A model generated the notes under the pieces. That model searched no databases, was not told the DNA's origin, and was given only the letters and a program-made list of their open reading frames with translations. The translations under genes and the position numbers were made by a program. From the NCBI GenBank assembly GCA_965224785.1, contig OZ245062.1, positions 3,596,001 through 3,660,000 on the forward strand: a DNA stretch of 64,000 bases, read 5' to 3'. The stretch comes from JALSNL01 sp036479585. GTDB lineage: Bacteria > Bacteroidota > Ignavibacteria > Ignavibacteriales > Melioribacteraceae. Shown here in pieces: positions 44,936 through 53,888 of the stretch (its first letter is position 1; each line of letters starts with the position of its first letter).

Positions 44936-46330
44936 CTACTTTAATAAGATCAACTTTTTTGTTTTACTAAAACCACCAGCAGTTAAATTGTAATAATAAA
45001 CTCCACTCGAAAGTTTAGAAGCATCAAACTCAACTTCGTAATTTCCAGGCTGTTGTTCTTTGTTAACAAGGGTTGCAACTTCTTTGCCCAACACATCGTA
45101 AACTTTTAACAAAGCACTCGAACTAAAGTTCGAGGCTACATTATTCGAAATTACATTTGGGATTGAGTATTTTATTGTTGTTGTTGGGTTAAATGGATTT
45201 GGATAATTTTGAAAAAGGTTAAAACCACTAGCTAACTTATCAACCTTGGCTATGTCTGTTATATTACTGAAATATAAAACCACTATTGCTCCGTATGTAA
45301 AAACACTATTACCCAAATTGTCTTCAAATGTTAAAAAACTATTATCGGGAATCCACTTTGTTCCATCCCATTCTTCTGAGACAAATGTTAAATTATTATT
45401 TTGAGCATACATATATGATTCTCTTGATTTCTGAATCCATTTGCTTCCATCCCAATCTTGAGATAGAATTAGTGATACTTTCCCATTAGTATTATATGAT
45501 GTTGAATCTAATCTGTTTTCTGTCCAAACATTATTAATGCGTTCTTCATATAAACTTAATACTTCTTTTTGCTCAAAGTTATAAGTTGTAACAAATCTGT
45601 AATCATTGAAGAAGTGGCTACCATCTATACTTTCCCATAAATACATAATTTCATTTCCATTAGAATCATACTCATAAGAAGTCTTACTTTTTTTTATCCA
45701 ATTATTATCTTGCCATCTTTCACTTAAGCTCGCAGTTATATTTCGTTTTACGTCATAAGTAGAAGTTGATTGAGATGAATTGCTCCATACACCATCATTC
45801 CAACTTTCAATTAGAAATAAAATGTTATTACCTTCCGAATCATAAGTCCAAGTATATTTTGAACTGTTCTCCCATTGATTGTCATTCCATCTTTCTTCTA
45901 TTCGTAATATTTCATTACTGTTAATATCAAAAGAAGAAACGGAGCGTCTTCTATGAACCCATTGATTTTCTTCCCAATCATCCCATTCATATTGAGCGTT
46001 GTTTCCACTAGAATCATAAGTATAAATGCTTCGAGAATAGTTAACCCAATTTGGGTCATCAAATTCTTGTGTTAATTCTAAGGTAACTTTTCCCATCTTA
46101 TTATATGTAAATGAAATCTTTTCTTTTTCACCGGAAGTTGAAACTGATAGGACACTATCTACAATTGATTCCAAATTAACAATTGAGCGACCTTTCTTAT
46201 AGAAAGATGGTTTATGAAATTCAGCATTTACTATAGTGCCTTTGTTGCGGATTGCAATTTTACCCTGTGGGAAAAAAGAAGTTGAAAAAAATAAAATGAC
46301 ATTTATTATTAAAATTATTTTTGTTTTCAT
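44936..46330 (-). CDS. Secreted 29-residue-repeat protein with T9SS sorting domain
   Basis: 464 residues: signal peptide (to about 23), about nine tandem repeats of 29 residues (roughly 85-345), then a T9SS type A domain (YPNPFNPTTTIKYSIP; YDVLGKEVATLVNKEQ). The repeat pattern is Wx(3)Wx(9)YDxxGN followed by a short strand, as in WNDNQW then YDSEGNNILFL. The YDxxGN part recalls YD/RHS repeats but the spacing differs. The function is unknown; a binding or adhesive surface role is a reasonable guess. A palindromic element is embedded in frame at 45117-45134, coding the NVASNFSSSALL segment. AGGAA precedes the ATG. Confidence 0.8.
   Translation of the reverse strand: MKTKIILIINVILFFSTSFFPQGKIAIRNKGTIVNAEFHKPSFYKKGRSIVNLESIVDSVLSVSTSGEKEKISFTYNKMGKVTLELTQEFDDPNWVNYSRSIYTYDSSGNNAQYEWDDWEENQWVHRRRSVSSFDINSNEILRIEERWNDNQWENSSKYTWTYDSEGNNILFLIESWNDGVWSNSSQSTSTYDVKRNITASLSERWQDNNWIKKSKTSYEYDSNGNEIMYLWESIDGSHFFNDYRFVTTYNFEQKEVLSLYEERINNVWTENRLDSTSYNTNGKVSLILSQDWDGSKWIQKSRESYMYAQNNNLTFVSEEWDGTKWIPDNSFLTFEDNLGNSVFTYGAIVVLYFSNITDIAKVDKLASGFNLFQNYPNPFNPTTTIKYSIPNVISNNVASNFSSSALLKVYDVLGKEVATLVNKEQQPGNYEVEFDASKLSSGVYYYNLTAGGFSKTKKLILLK
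45117..45134 (-). repeat. Palindromic GCTACA element inside a T9SS sorting domain, copy A
   Basis: CTCGAACT-AA-AGTTCGAG, a perfect 8-base-arm palindrome followed on the plus strand by GCTACA. On the minus strand it encodes part of ASNFSSSA in the loop between IKYSIPNV and LLKVYDVLG, a place where the related domains here have unrelated residues of different length. An identical copy is at 57206-57223 and a diverged one at 53834-53851. Confidence 0.75.
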
Positions 46331-46421
46331 TGCTTAAATTCCTATGTTAGTTTCTTTATCTTACTGATTGAAACTTTTGTCATATACTAAACCCAAATTG
46401 GTTTTCGGAAATCGAAATTGT

Positions 46422-46527
46422 CTGTCATTGCGAGGAGTGTTTTTTACGACGTGGCAATCTATGAAGGGAACGTTTAATCTCAACAGATTGCCACATCCAA
46501 CACAAAACGTTGGATTCGCAATGACAG
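46422..46527. repeat. 106-base nested inverted-repeat element (REP/MITE-like)
   Basis: Perfect 12-base ends CTGTCATTGCGA (46422-46433) and TCGCAATGACAG (46516-46527) enclose an inner perfect 10-base pair GTGGCAATCT (46451-46460) and AGATTGCCAC (46485-46494). The sequence style matches the GTCATTGCGAGG palindromic repeats found in many genomes. It lies 22 bases after the stop of the first beta-helix gene and carries no coding potential. Confidence 0.85.
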
Positions 46528-46549
46528 CTTAGGTGTTAAAAATTTTTCA

Positions 46550-49546
46550 TCATAACCCTATGGCCGCTGCACTCATTACAGCTAAATGGTTTCTGTGTTT
46601 TACGGAAACAAAATAATTACCGCTTGGACTTGTAAAATGAACCGGACTTACTCCGTCTAAATCAACCACGCTTCCGTCTTTTAATACAAATGCTGATTGT
46701 GATTCTAAAACTGTTGATGAATTATTTTCGTCTCTTAGTTCTACAAGCACCCAATCTACAACTTCGTTACCAATTATATTTGGAATTGAAGTTACCGCTT
46801 CACTATTGTACGGCGAAGCTATTGGTAGTGTTAAGCTTGCATTCATTTCGGGTGTGTTATATGGGCCTTCTAGCATTATTGTTAAGCTTAACTCTATTCC
46901 ATCTGTTGGTTCATCCGCACCTATAAATGGTGGTGTTCCTCTTGTGTCTCCGTCAATGTCTGTTGTTATTGAGGGAATTGTTATACCGTTTAATGGAACT
47001 GGTGTACTTACAATATGAAGGTCTGTTGCAGAAACATAAGTAACGTCTTCGCTATACGAATCTGTTGCAAAAGGTACTGGATACGATGCCGTTGCTACTT
47101 GCCAATCTGCAAGTGTTACATAATCTATACTACTTCCGGAAGGACCGTGTTTTACTATGGTTGCTCCAGTTGTGTATAAATCATTATAATTGCATTCTGT
47201 AATTGTTCCACTTCTCCACCAAATTGCATTGCTGCCACCTATAGCTGAAAAAATATTATTTTTCGCAACAATATAATCAGTCAATATCGAACCAGAGTTA
47301 GCAACTTTAAATGCTGAGTTAGTTGAAAAACTACCCCTATTTTTAACAGTGTTATAATAAACATTTATATATTTTGAACCACTGATGTTAATTCCAGTAA
47401 ATGACGAACTAATAAAATTATTTTTTATAACTCCATAATTGGAAGCTGTTCCATTACAGACTATTAAACTAATTCCACTACTTACATTAAGCTTATTGTT
47501 TTCAATAACAATATTATTGTCACAACTTGTAAGAAATATTGAAGCAGAACCTTGATTAGAACAAGTATTTGATTTTATTTTTGGTGAGTCTGCGCTAAAA
47601 ATATAGATATTATTAACACGACTGTTAACGATAGTATTTCCAATGATTTGTAAATTTACTGTTTTGGGGAGACCACCATCTAAAAAAAGAAACACTCCGT
47701 AATTACCATCATTGATTACATTATTTTCAAAAGTAGTATTATCTAGTTTTCCACTATTGTTACAATGTACAACCGATTGATTTTCAATAGAGACATTAGA
47801 AGTAATTTCATATCCATTCATTACATTACCATAAAATTCCAAATTCCCAGTTACATTTTCTAAAGAGACAACTTTTGCAAAATCATCTCCAAGTGCAGTT
47901 AGTGTAAGATTCTTAAATTTTATATGTTCAGCAACATTTATTCTTACAATAAAATTATCTATTGCTCCACTAGCGTTATGACCTACAACAACATCGGAAG
48001 CATTGCCGGAGTTTGACTGAAACGTAACTGTATTTGTTGCACTACTTCCAAAAATTGCTCCATCTAAATTTATTTGTTCTGTGTATGTTCCAGCCCTTAC
48101 CTTAAACGTAACAGCTCCAGCTACACCCTTTAAGTAAACATCATCAACTGCATCTGTTATTGAACTATATTCATCACCCAATTCTGCACCAATTATATAA
48201 ATACCCGCGAGTGGCAATTGAAATTCATCTGCACCAATACAGGGAGTAACAGAATTTCTTATTTCACCATCAATATCAGTGGTAATTGTGGCAATAGGGA
48301 ATCCTTTATCTTCTAAAACAGATGAAGAAGAGTGCAGGTCAGCAATTGAATTATAAATTGGATCTACTTCAAAGGAGTTGGAATCATATAACCAAGGAAG
48401 TGATGAATAATCAGAACTGTTCCACCTTATAATATTAGAACCGGTAGTATAAAAATCATTATGGTCACTAAGTATTATTTGTCCACCATTAGAAGTTCCG
48501 GCATTGAGGCAAAGTCCATCCCTCTTATTGGCAAAAATATTATTCAACAATATAATATTTGAACAAGTTGGTTCTAAATATATAGATGCACTTGATAGGT
48601 TGGTAATATTTGATGCAATTTCAACATTAATTGAATTATAGTAAAGATCAACATCGGATGAATTATTTAACGAAACACCTTTATTGCAAGCTTGTATAAA
48701 ATTATTAACTATTAAACTTCTATCACTAAAAACACCAATAAAACAGTTTTGTATTTTTATACCAGAACCTAAATCATTAGTTGTTGAAATTTTATTTTTC
48801 TCAATTTCAAAATCATTTATACAGTCGGTTAAATAAATTGCATAATCATCTATGCTTTTATTCGTAATTATATTTGAAGATATTTTTGGAGCATCAAAAT
48901 TATCAATATGGATTGCTCTGAATGCTGTTGAAAAAGTATTGCCAGATACCAACAAGCCAACAGATTTTGTTGAAATGTGTGATTCTAAAAATAGACCATA
49001 AGTTCCACCCTCAAATGTATTGTTAGTAAACTTAAAACTCGTAGTGTTATCTGCTACGCAATAAACAATTGCTTTATCTATACTTGAACCAGTTGTAGAA
49101 TTACTCAAAAATTCATTTCCATTGAATGTGATAACACCACTTGGAGTTTCTGAATAAATTATTCTAGAATAGTTTGTACCTCCAGCGGTAAATTTGATGT
49201 GGATGAACTCTATGAAACTGACACTTTTTAATTTAACAAGAAAATTGTCAGTTGTAGAAGTAGCTGTATATGTAATTTCACCATTTCGAAAAATTATTGG
49301 ATTAAATTTACTACTTCCGGTTATTTCTCCACTTAGGACTATCTGTTCATTAAATGTTCCAACAACATCAAATGTAACAGGTCCACTTATACCGAGTATG
49401 TATAAATCAGAAACTGCAGAGGCAATTGTTGTATAGTTAGTACTACCACTTCCGGAAGCATCTATTGTGTAATTTCCGGTTAATGGTCCAGCAGCAAAAG
49501 TAAATACCGGAAGAATAAAATATATATATAAAATTATTTTTTTCAT
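46550..49546 (-). CDS. Secreted right-handed beta-helix repeat protein (paralogue 1)
   Basis: 998 residues. A signal peptide (ILYIYFILPVFTFAAG) is followed by two large modules, each starting with a NYTIDASGSGSTNYTTIASAV-like opening and GPVTFDVVGTFNEQI, then parallel beta-helix rungs with repeated NNxF/NNIxxx segments (SGNTF, NNFI, NNIFAN), and closing with GADE. The C-terminus has VDWVLVELRDENN and YFVSVKHRNHLAVMSAA and then stops. No T9SS sorting domain is present, unlike many related large proteins. It is strongly similar to its upstream neighbour. Surface or extracellular polysaccharide binding is typical for such folds; the target is unknown. Confidence 0.82.
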   Translation of the reverse strand: MKKIILYIYFILPVFTFAAGPLTGNYTIDASGSGSTNYTTIASAVSDLYILGISGPVTFDVVGTFNEQIVLSGEITGSSKFNPIIFRNGEITYTATSTTDNFLVKLKSVSFIEFIHIKFTAGGTNYSRIIYSETPSGVITFNGNEFLSNSTTGSSIDKAIVYCVADNTTSFKFTNNTFEGGTYGLFLESHISTKSVGLLVSGNTFSTAFRAIHIDNFDAPKISSNIITNKSIDDYAIYLTDCINDFEIEKNKISTTNDLGSGIKIQNCFIGVFSDRSLIVNNFIQACNKGVSLNNSSDVDLYYNSINVEIASNITNLSSASIYLEPTCSNIILLNNIFANKRDGLCLNAGTSNGGQIILSDHNDFYTTGSNIIRWNSSDYSSLPWLYDSNSFEVDPIYNSIADLHSSSSVLEDKGFPIATITTDIDGEIRNSVTPCIGADEFQLPLAGIYIIGAELGDEYSSITDAVDDVYLKGVAGAVTFKVRAGTYTEQINLDGAIFGSSATNTVTFQSNSGNASDVVVGHNASGAIDNFIVRINVAEHIKFKNLTLTALGDDFAKVVSLENVTGNLEFYGNVMNGYEITSNVSIENQSVVHCNNSGKLDNTTFENNVINDGNYGVFLFLDGGLPKTVNLQIIGNTIVNSRVNNIYIFSADSPKIKSNTCSNQGSASIFLTSCDNNIVIENNKLNVSSGISLIVCNGTASNYGVIKNNFISSSFTGINISGSKYINVYYNTVKNRGSFSTNSAFKVANSGSILTDYIVAKNNIFSAIGGSNAIWWRSGTITECNYNDLYTTGATIVKHGPSGSSIDYVTLADWQVATASYPVPFATDSYSEDVTYVSATDLHIVSTPVPLNGITIPSITTDIDGDTRGTPPFIGADEPTDGIELSLTIMLEGPYNTPEMNASLTLPIASPYNSEAVTSIPNIIGNEVVDWVLVELRDENNSSTVLESQSAFVLKDGSVVDLDGVSPVHFTSPSGNYFVSVKHRNHLAVMSAAAIGL

Positions 49547-49593
49547 TTTGAACCTTTTTTATGTCTTTTCAGCTAAGTTTTAATTAAATAATT

Positions 49594-52500
49594 CTAATTC
49601 ATAAAAATTGCACTACCACTCATTATGCCTAAATGATTTCTGTGTTTTACCGAAACAAAATAGTTACCATTTGGTTCTATAAAACTTAGTGGGCTTGATC
49701 CATCAGTATCAACTATGGTTCCATCTTTTAAAATAAATGCAGATTGTGTTTCAAGAATAATTGATGAATCATTTTCATCTCTTAACTCAACCATAACCCA
49801 GTCAACTACTTCATTGCTGGTAACTACCGGAATTGAATTTACAGATTTACCATCGCCATAAGGAGAAACAGTTGGTAGTGTTAGGCTTGCATTCATTGCA
49901 GAACTATTGTACGGTCCCTCTAACATTACCTTTAAGCTAACATCAATTGTTTGTGGTTCATCCGCACCTATAAATGGAGGAGTGCCTCGAGTGTCTCCAT
50001 CTATATCTTCTGTTATTGAAGCAATATTTGTACCAATTAAATTTTGAGGAGCGCTTTCAATATGTAAATCTGTTGAAGAAACGAAAGTAACCTCTTCACT
50101 ATATGAGTTTACATCAAATCCTTCGGGTGCATTTTGCCAATCTAAAAGGGTTGCATAATTTGTGATTCCGTTTCTTACCAAGATTGAACCAGTTGTATAT
50201 AAATTATTGTAATTACATTCTGTTATTGCACCACTTTCCCAGAATACAGTATAGCCTAAATATAGAACAGAAAAAATATTGTTTTTTACAATAATATTAT
50301 CGGTCAAGTACGAATATATTTCATCAACTTTAAATGCTGCACCAAAAGAATAGGAGGTATTATTTTCAACAGTATTATAATAAACACTAATATATTTTGA
50401 GCCTTTGATGCTAATCCCTTTATTATTAGAACTAACAATATTATTTTTAATTACTCCACGCTTCAAAGCTGTTCCAATACAAATTGTAACTCCAATCCCC
50501 AAAACCCCATCAATTTTATTGTCTTCAATAATAAAATCATTATCTGTATGCAAAAGAGATATACCATAACCTGTTACATTAACACAAGTGTTTGATGAAA
50601 TCTTTGGTGCATCTACAAAATTAAGAAGTATTGAATTGCTATAAGTAGAAATAGTATTCCCTTTTATTAGAAGGTTAATTGTTTTTGGTGAACTGTTTTG
50701 CAAATCCAAATAAATACCGTTATAACCATTATTAATAACATTGTTCTCAAAAGTAGTGTTATCTAATTTAACAGAGTTATTACAATATACAACCGATTGG
50801 TCTTCAATAGAACCAAAAGAAGAAAGTTCAAAACCATTCATTACATTACCAAAAAACTCAAGGTTACCAGTTACATTTTCTAAAGAAACAACTTTTGCAT
50901 AAGTAGTTCCTAAAGCTGTTAGGGTTAGGTTCTTAAACTTAACGTGTTCAACTTCATTTATTCTAACAACAAAATTATCTATTATTCCCATAGCTGTGTG
51001 TTTAACCTCAACGTCAGTAGCATCACCGGAATACGATTCAAATGTAATTGTATTTGTAGAACTGCTTCCACCTATTTCACCATCTAAATCAATTTGCTCT
51101 GTGTATGTACCATTAGCAATTTTAAAAATAACTGCTCCATCTATACCTCTAGAATAAAGATCATTAACTGCATTTGTAATTGTTGTGTAATCACCTGTTA
51201 TTCCTATTGTGTAAGTCCCAGAAAGAGGACCGAAATATTCATCTGCTCCAATACAAGGATTGGCTAAATCTCTTAAATCACCATCAATATCAGTTGTTAC
51301 AGAAGCTTGTGTAATACCTGTATTTAATAAAGCTGGAGAATTAGTATGTAAATCTGTAATAGAGTTAAATTGTGGATCAATTTCCGTTGAATTATTATCA
51401 AACCCCGTATAAGAAATAAAAGTACCGAGCGTACCTAACAATGTATTATTCCACCTTGCTGAAGTTGACCCATTTGTAAAGAAGCAGTTGAAATCGCTTG
51501 TGGTAACCTGCGGGCTGTTTGATTGACCTCCGGTTGATGCTCCTCCATCAAATGAGTATCCATTTCTTTTATTAGCAAAAATATTATTCATTAGTTTTAG
51601 GTCTGAGCAAAGAGAATTTATGGCAAGTGCTGCACTACTAACAAGAGAAGTACCAGTTGAAATTTCAATATTAATTGAATTAAAAAAAACATCAACATCA
51701 TCTGACCCGGTAATAAAAATTCCTTTATCACAAGCTTGTATAAAATTATTAACAATCAAACTTCTATCACTACTAACAGAGCAGTTTAGTATTCTTATAC
51801 CTGAACTACTAGCTTCAGTTGATGAAATTTTATTTTTCTCAATTTCAAAATCATTTATACAGTCGGTTAAATAAATTGCATAGTCATTAATACTTTTATT
51901 TGTAATTATGTTTGAAGATATTTTTGGGGCATCAAAATTATCAAGATGGATTGCTCTGAATGCTGTTGTAAATGTATTGCTGGATACCAATAAGCCAACA
52001 GATTTTGTTGAAATGTATGATTCTAAAAATAGACCATAAGTTCCACCATCAAATGTATTGTTAGTAAACTTAAAACTGTTTAAGTTCTCCGCAGTATTGT
52101 TTGCTACGCAATAAACAATTGCTTTATCTATACTTGAACCAGTTGTAGAATTACTCAAAAATTCATTTGCATTGAACTTAATAACACCACTTGGAGTTTC
52201 TGAATAAACTATTCTTGAATAGTTTGTACCCCCAGCGGTAAACTTGATGTGGATGAACTCTATGAAACTGGCGCTTTTTATTCTAACAAGGTAATTATCA
52301 ACTGTAGAAGCAGCTGTATATGTAATTTCACCATTTTGAAAAGTTATTGGATTAAATTTACTGCTTCCGGTTATTGCCCCATTTAGGTCTATCTGTTCAT
52401 TAAACGTTCCAACAATATCAAATGTAACAGGTCCGGAAACTCCAAGAGAATAAAGGGAAGCGACAGCATCTGCAACTGTTAAAAAGTTGGTCGTCCCACT

Positions 52501-52596
52501 TCCGGATGCATCTATTGTGTAGTTTCCGTTAAGTGGTCCGGCTGCAAATGTAAATGTTTGCAGTAAAAAAAATATGTATAAAATTGTCTTTTTCAT
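49594..52596 (-). CDS. Secreted right-handed beta-helix repeat protein (paralogue 2)
   Basis: 1000 residues, the tandem paralogue of the following gene, 47 bases upstream of it. The order is the same: signal peptide (LYIFFLLQTFTFAAG), module 1, GADEYFGPLSGTYTIG junction, module 2, GADEP, then VDWVMVELRDEND and YFVSVKHRNHLGIMSGSA, ending without a T9SS domain. Long identical blocks (for example SNIITNKS, DYAIYLTDCINDFEIEKNKIS) indicate a recent duplication or gene conversion; module 2 is more diverged. AAGGTG precedes the ATG. Confidence 0.82.
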   Translation of the reverse strand: MKKTILYIFFLLQTFTFAAGPLNGNYTIDASGSGTTNFLTVADAVASLYSLGVSGPVTFDIVGTFNEQIDLNGAITGSSKFNPITFQNGEITYTAASTVDNYLVRIKSASFIEFIHIKFTAGGTNYSRIVYSETPSGVIKFNANEFLSNSTTGSSIDKAIVYCVANNTAENLNSFKFTNNTFDGGTYGLFLESYISTKSVGLLVSSNTFTTAFRAIHLDNFDAPKISSNIITNKSINDYAIYLTDCINDFEIEKNKISSTEASSSGIRILNCSVSSDRSLIVNNFIQACDKGIFITGSDDVDVFFNSINIEISTGTSLVSSAALAINSLCSDLKLMNNIFANKRNGYSFDGGASTGGQSNSPQVTTSDFNCFFTNGSTSARWNNTLLGTLGTFISYTGFDNNSTEIDPQFNSITDLHTNSPALLNTGITQASVTTDIDGDLRDLANPCIGADEYFGPLSGTYTIGITGDYTTITNAVNDLYSRGIDGAVIFKIANGTYTEQIDLDGEIGGSSSTNTITFESYSGDATDVEVKHTAMGIIDNFVVRINEVEHVKFKNLTLTALGTTYAKVVSLENVTGNLEFFGNVMNGFELSSFGSIEDQSVVYCNNSVKLDNTTFENNVINNGYNGIYLDLQNSSPKTINLLIKGNTISTYSNSILLNFVDAPKISSNTCVNVTGYGISLLHTDNDFIIEDNKIDGVLGIGVTICIGTALKRGVIKNNIVSSNNKGISIKGSKYISVYYNTVENNTSYSFGAAFKVDEIYSYLTDNIIVKNNIFSVLYLGYTVFWESGAITECNYNNLYTTGSILVRNGITNYATLLDWQNAPEGFDVNSYSEEVTFVSSTDLHIESAPQNLIGTNIASITEDIDGDTRGTPPFIGADEPQTIDVSLKVMLEGPYNSSAMNASLTLPTVSPYGDGKSVNSIPVVTSNEVVDWVMVELRDENDSSIILETQSAFILKDGTIVDTDGSSPLSFIEPNGNYFVSVKHRNHLGIMSGSAIFMN

Positions 52597-52903
52597 TTTG
52601 CACCTTTTACTTAATGTGTTTTAATTTGTTATAATGAGAGCAATAGTAGCACTAAGCACGAATACATTATTATGTTTTTATGAAATTAATTGAATTACAG
52701 AAAACATAATTAAAACAAAAACTATTACTATAACTGTTATTGAATTATCATATTGAATGTGTGTCTTATCTTCTCTCAAAATATTTCCCGGTTTAATTAC
52801 GCTATCAAAAAAATCATTTGTGGTTGAGTTCTTTTTTTTTGAATGTAAAGTAGTGCAATAAAAAAGGTTGTTCAACTATACATGTAGGTAGGTAAGGTTT
52901 TTA

Positions 52904-52948
52904 AGAGATAAAAGAGATAAAAGAGATAAAAGAGATAAAAGAGATAAA
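52904..52948. repeat. Tandem repeat, five perfect copies of AGAGATAAA
   Basis: Five uninterrupted 9-base copies. The array is followed by the A-rich spacer AAACTAAAAAAAAAGGAG, which appears again after the neighbouring 7-base array. Confidence 0.95.
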
Positions 52949-52976
52949 AACTAAAAAAAAAGGAGCAATACAAAAA

Positions 52977-53088
52977 GTGAAAAGTGAAAAGTGAAAAGTG
53001 AAAAGTGAAAAGTGAAAAGTGAAAAGTGAAAAGTGAAAAGTGAAAAGTGAAAAGTGAAAAGTGAAAAGTGAAAAGTGAAAAGTGAAAA
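52977..53088. repeat. Tandem repeat, sixteen perfect copies of GTGAAAA
   Basis: Sixteen uninterrupted 7-base copies (112 bases). It begins 49 bases downstream of the 3' end of the response-regulator gene on that gene's strand. The perfect uniformity means recent expansion, and copy number is likely to vary between strains. Confidence 0.97.
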
Positions 53089-53135
53089 AACTAAAAAAAA
53101 AGGAGGAAGACCAAAAGGCAAAAATGGGAATAAAA

Positions 53136-53765
53136 CTAAATTTCTCCGCGGATGGATTTTGCAACTAGTTCGGCTTGTGAGTTTATGTGTAGCTTGGTAT
53201 AAATATTTTTAATATGGAATTTAATTGTATTTACACTTACATCTAAATTAGCTGCAATCATTTTGTAGTTCAGTCCATCAACAACATAGTTTGTAATTTC
53301 AGTTTCTTTTGAGGTTAGTAAATTATCTTTGAGGGTAATACTTTCTTGACTAAAATAGTTAATTACTTTGCGTGCTATTTGTGATGACATTGGTGCACCA
53401 CCAACATGCACATCTAATATAGCTGCTTTAATAACAGCCAACGGTTCGCTCTTTAACATGTAGCCTGAAGCACCGGATTTTAAAGCGTTGAAAATATTAT
53501 CGTACTCTTCTTGAACTGTAAACATGATAATATTTACTTCTGGTATTTTTTCTTTTATAATTTTTATTGCAGCCAATCCGGAAATTCCAGGCAACCCTAT
53601 ATCTAACAAAATCACATCAGGCGAAATTTCTTTATCATAGTTAGCAAAAAAATCTTCTACTGATTCTTCGGCAAGGTTACAAACTATTTCTTCTTGATTA
53701 CTCAAGAATTCAAATAAAGGTTCTCTTATATCTCTAATGTCTTCTATTATTGCTACTGAAATCAT
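53136..53765 (-). CDS. NarL/LuxR-family response regulator
   Basis: 209 residues. The receiver domain (1-120) has the acidic pair Glu8/Asp9, the phospho-acceptor Asp55 in VILLDIGLPG, the threonine in IIMFT and the lysine in GYMLKSEP. The LuxR-type helix-turn-helix follows (LTSKETEITNYVVDGLNYKMIAANLDVSVNTIKFHIKNIYTKL). It is the natural partner of the histidine kinase encoded just upstream on the same strand, with 123 bases between them that contain a palindromic element. Target genes are unknown. Confidence 0.94.
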   Translation of the reverse strand: MISVAIIEDIRDIREPLFEFLSNQEEIVCNLAEESVEDFFANYDKEISPDVILLDIGLPGISGLAAIKIIKEKIPEVNIIMFTVQEEYDNIFNALKSGASGYMLKSEPLAVIKAAILDVHVGGAPMSSQIARKVINYFSQESITLKDNLLTSKETEITNYVVDGLNYKMIAANLDVSVNTIKFHIKNIYTKLHINSQAELVAKSIRGEI

Positions 53766-53833
53766 AAGCTAAATTACTTTCAACTTTTTTAATAGTCAAC
53801 TACCTATTTGGGTAGGTGTTCGTTTTTCTTTTT

Positions 53834-53857
53834 CACAAGCTGAAGCTTGTGGCTACA
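53834..53857. repeat. Palindromic GCTACA element between kinase and regulator genes, copy C
   Basis: CACAAGCT-GA-AGCTTGTG followed by GCTACA. It has the same layout as the two copies inside T9SS domains, with three paired changes in the arms that keep the stem perfect. A second copy of the right arm (CAGCTTGTGAAA, 53856-53867) pairs with TTTCACAAGCTG (53831-53842), allowing a longer alternative hairpin. Confidence 0.75.
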
Positions 53858-53888
53858 GCTTGTGAAAACAATAAATACAAAAACTAAT

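Larger units (their letters stand above)
52597..53135. other. Intergenic region with two short tandem-repeat arrays
   Basis: This 539-base stretch has no convincing gene. A minus-strand frame at 52678-52875 encodes a C-terminal hydrophobic stretch (SITVIVIVFVLIMFSVIQLI) but begins only with TTG and has no ribosome site, so it is at best a remnant. The rest is taken up by the 9-base and 7-base repeat arrays and A-rich spacers. Confidence 0.5.

Noticed and set aside
52678..52875. Minus-strand frame with a C-terminal hydrophobic stretch
   Set aside because: It starts only with TTG, has no ribosome site and no recognisable family; at most a remnant, so not listed as a gene.
52904..53088. Possible CRISPR array
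   Set aside because: The units are 7 and 9 bases with no unique spacers and no cas genes; these are simple tandem repeats.
52901..53164. Minus-strand reading frame with repeated HFSLFTF peptide
   Set aside because: It is only the translation of the 7-base GTGAAAA array; three copies make 21 bases, so the frame stays open without being a gene.
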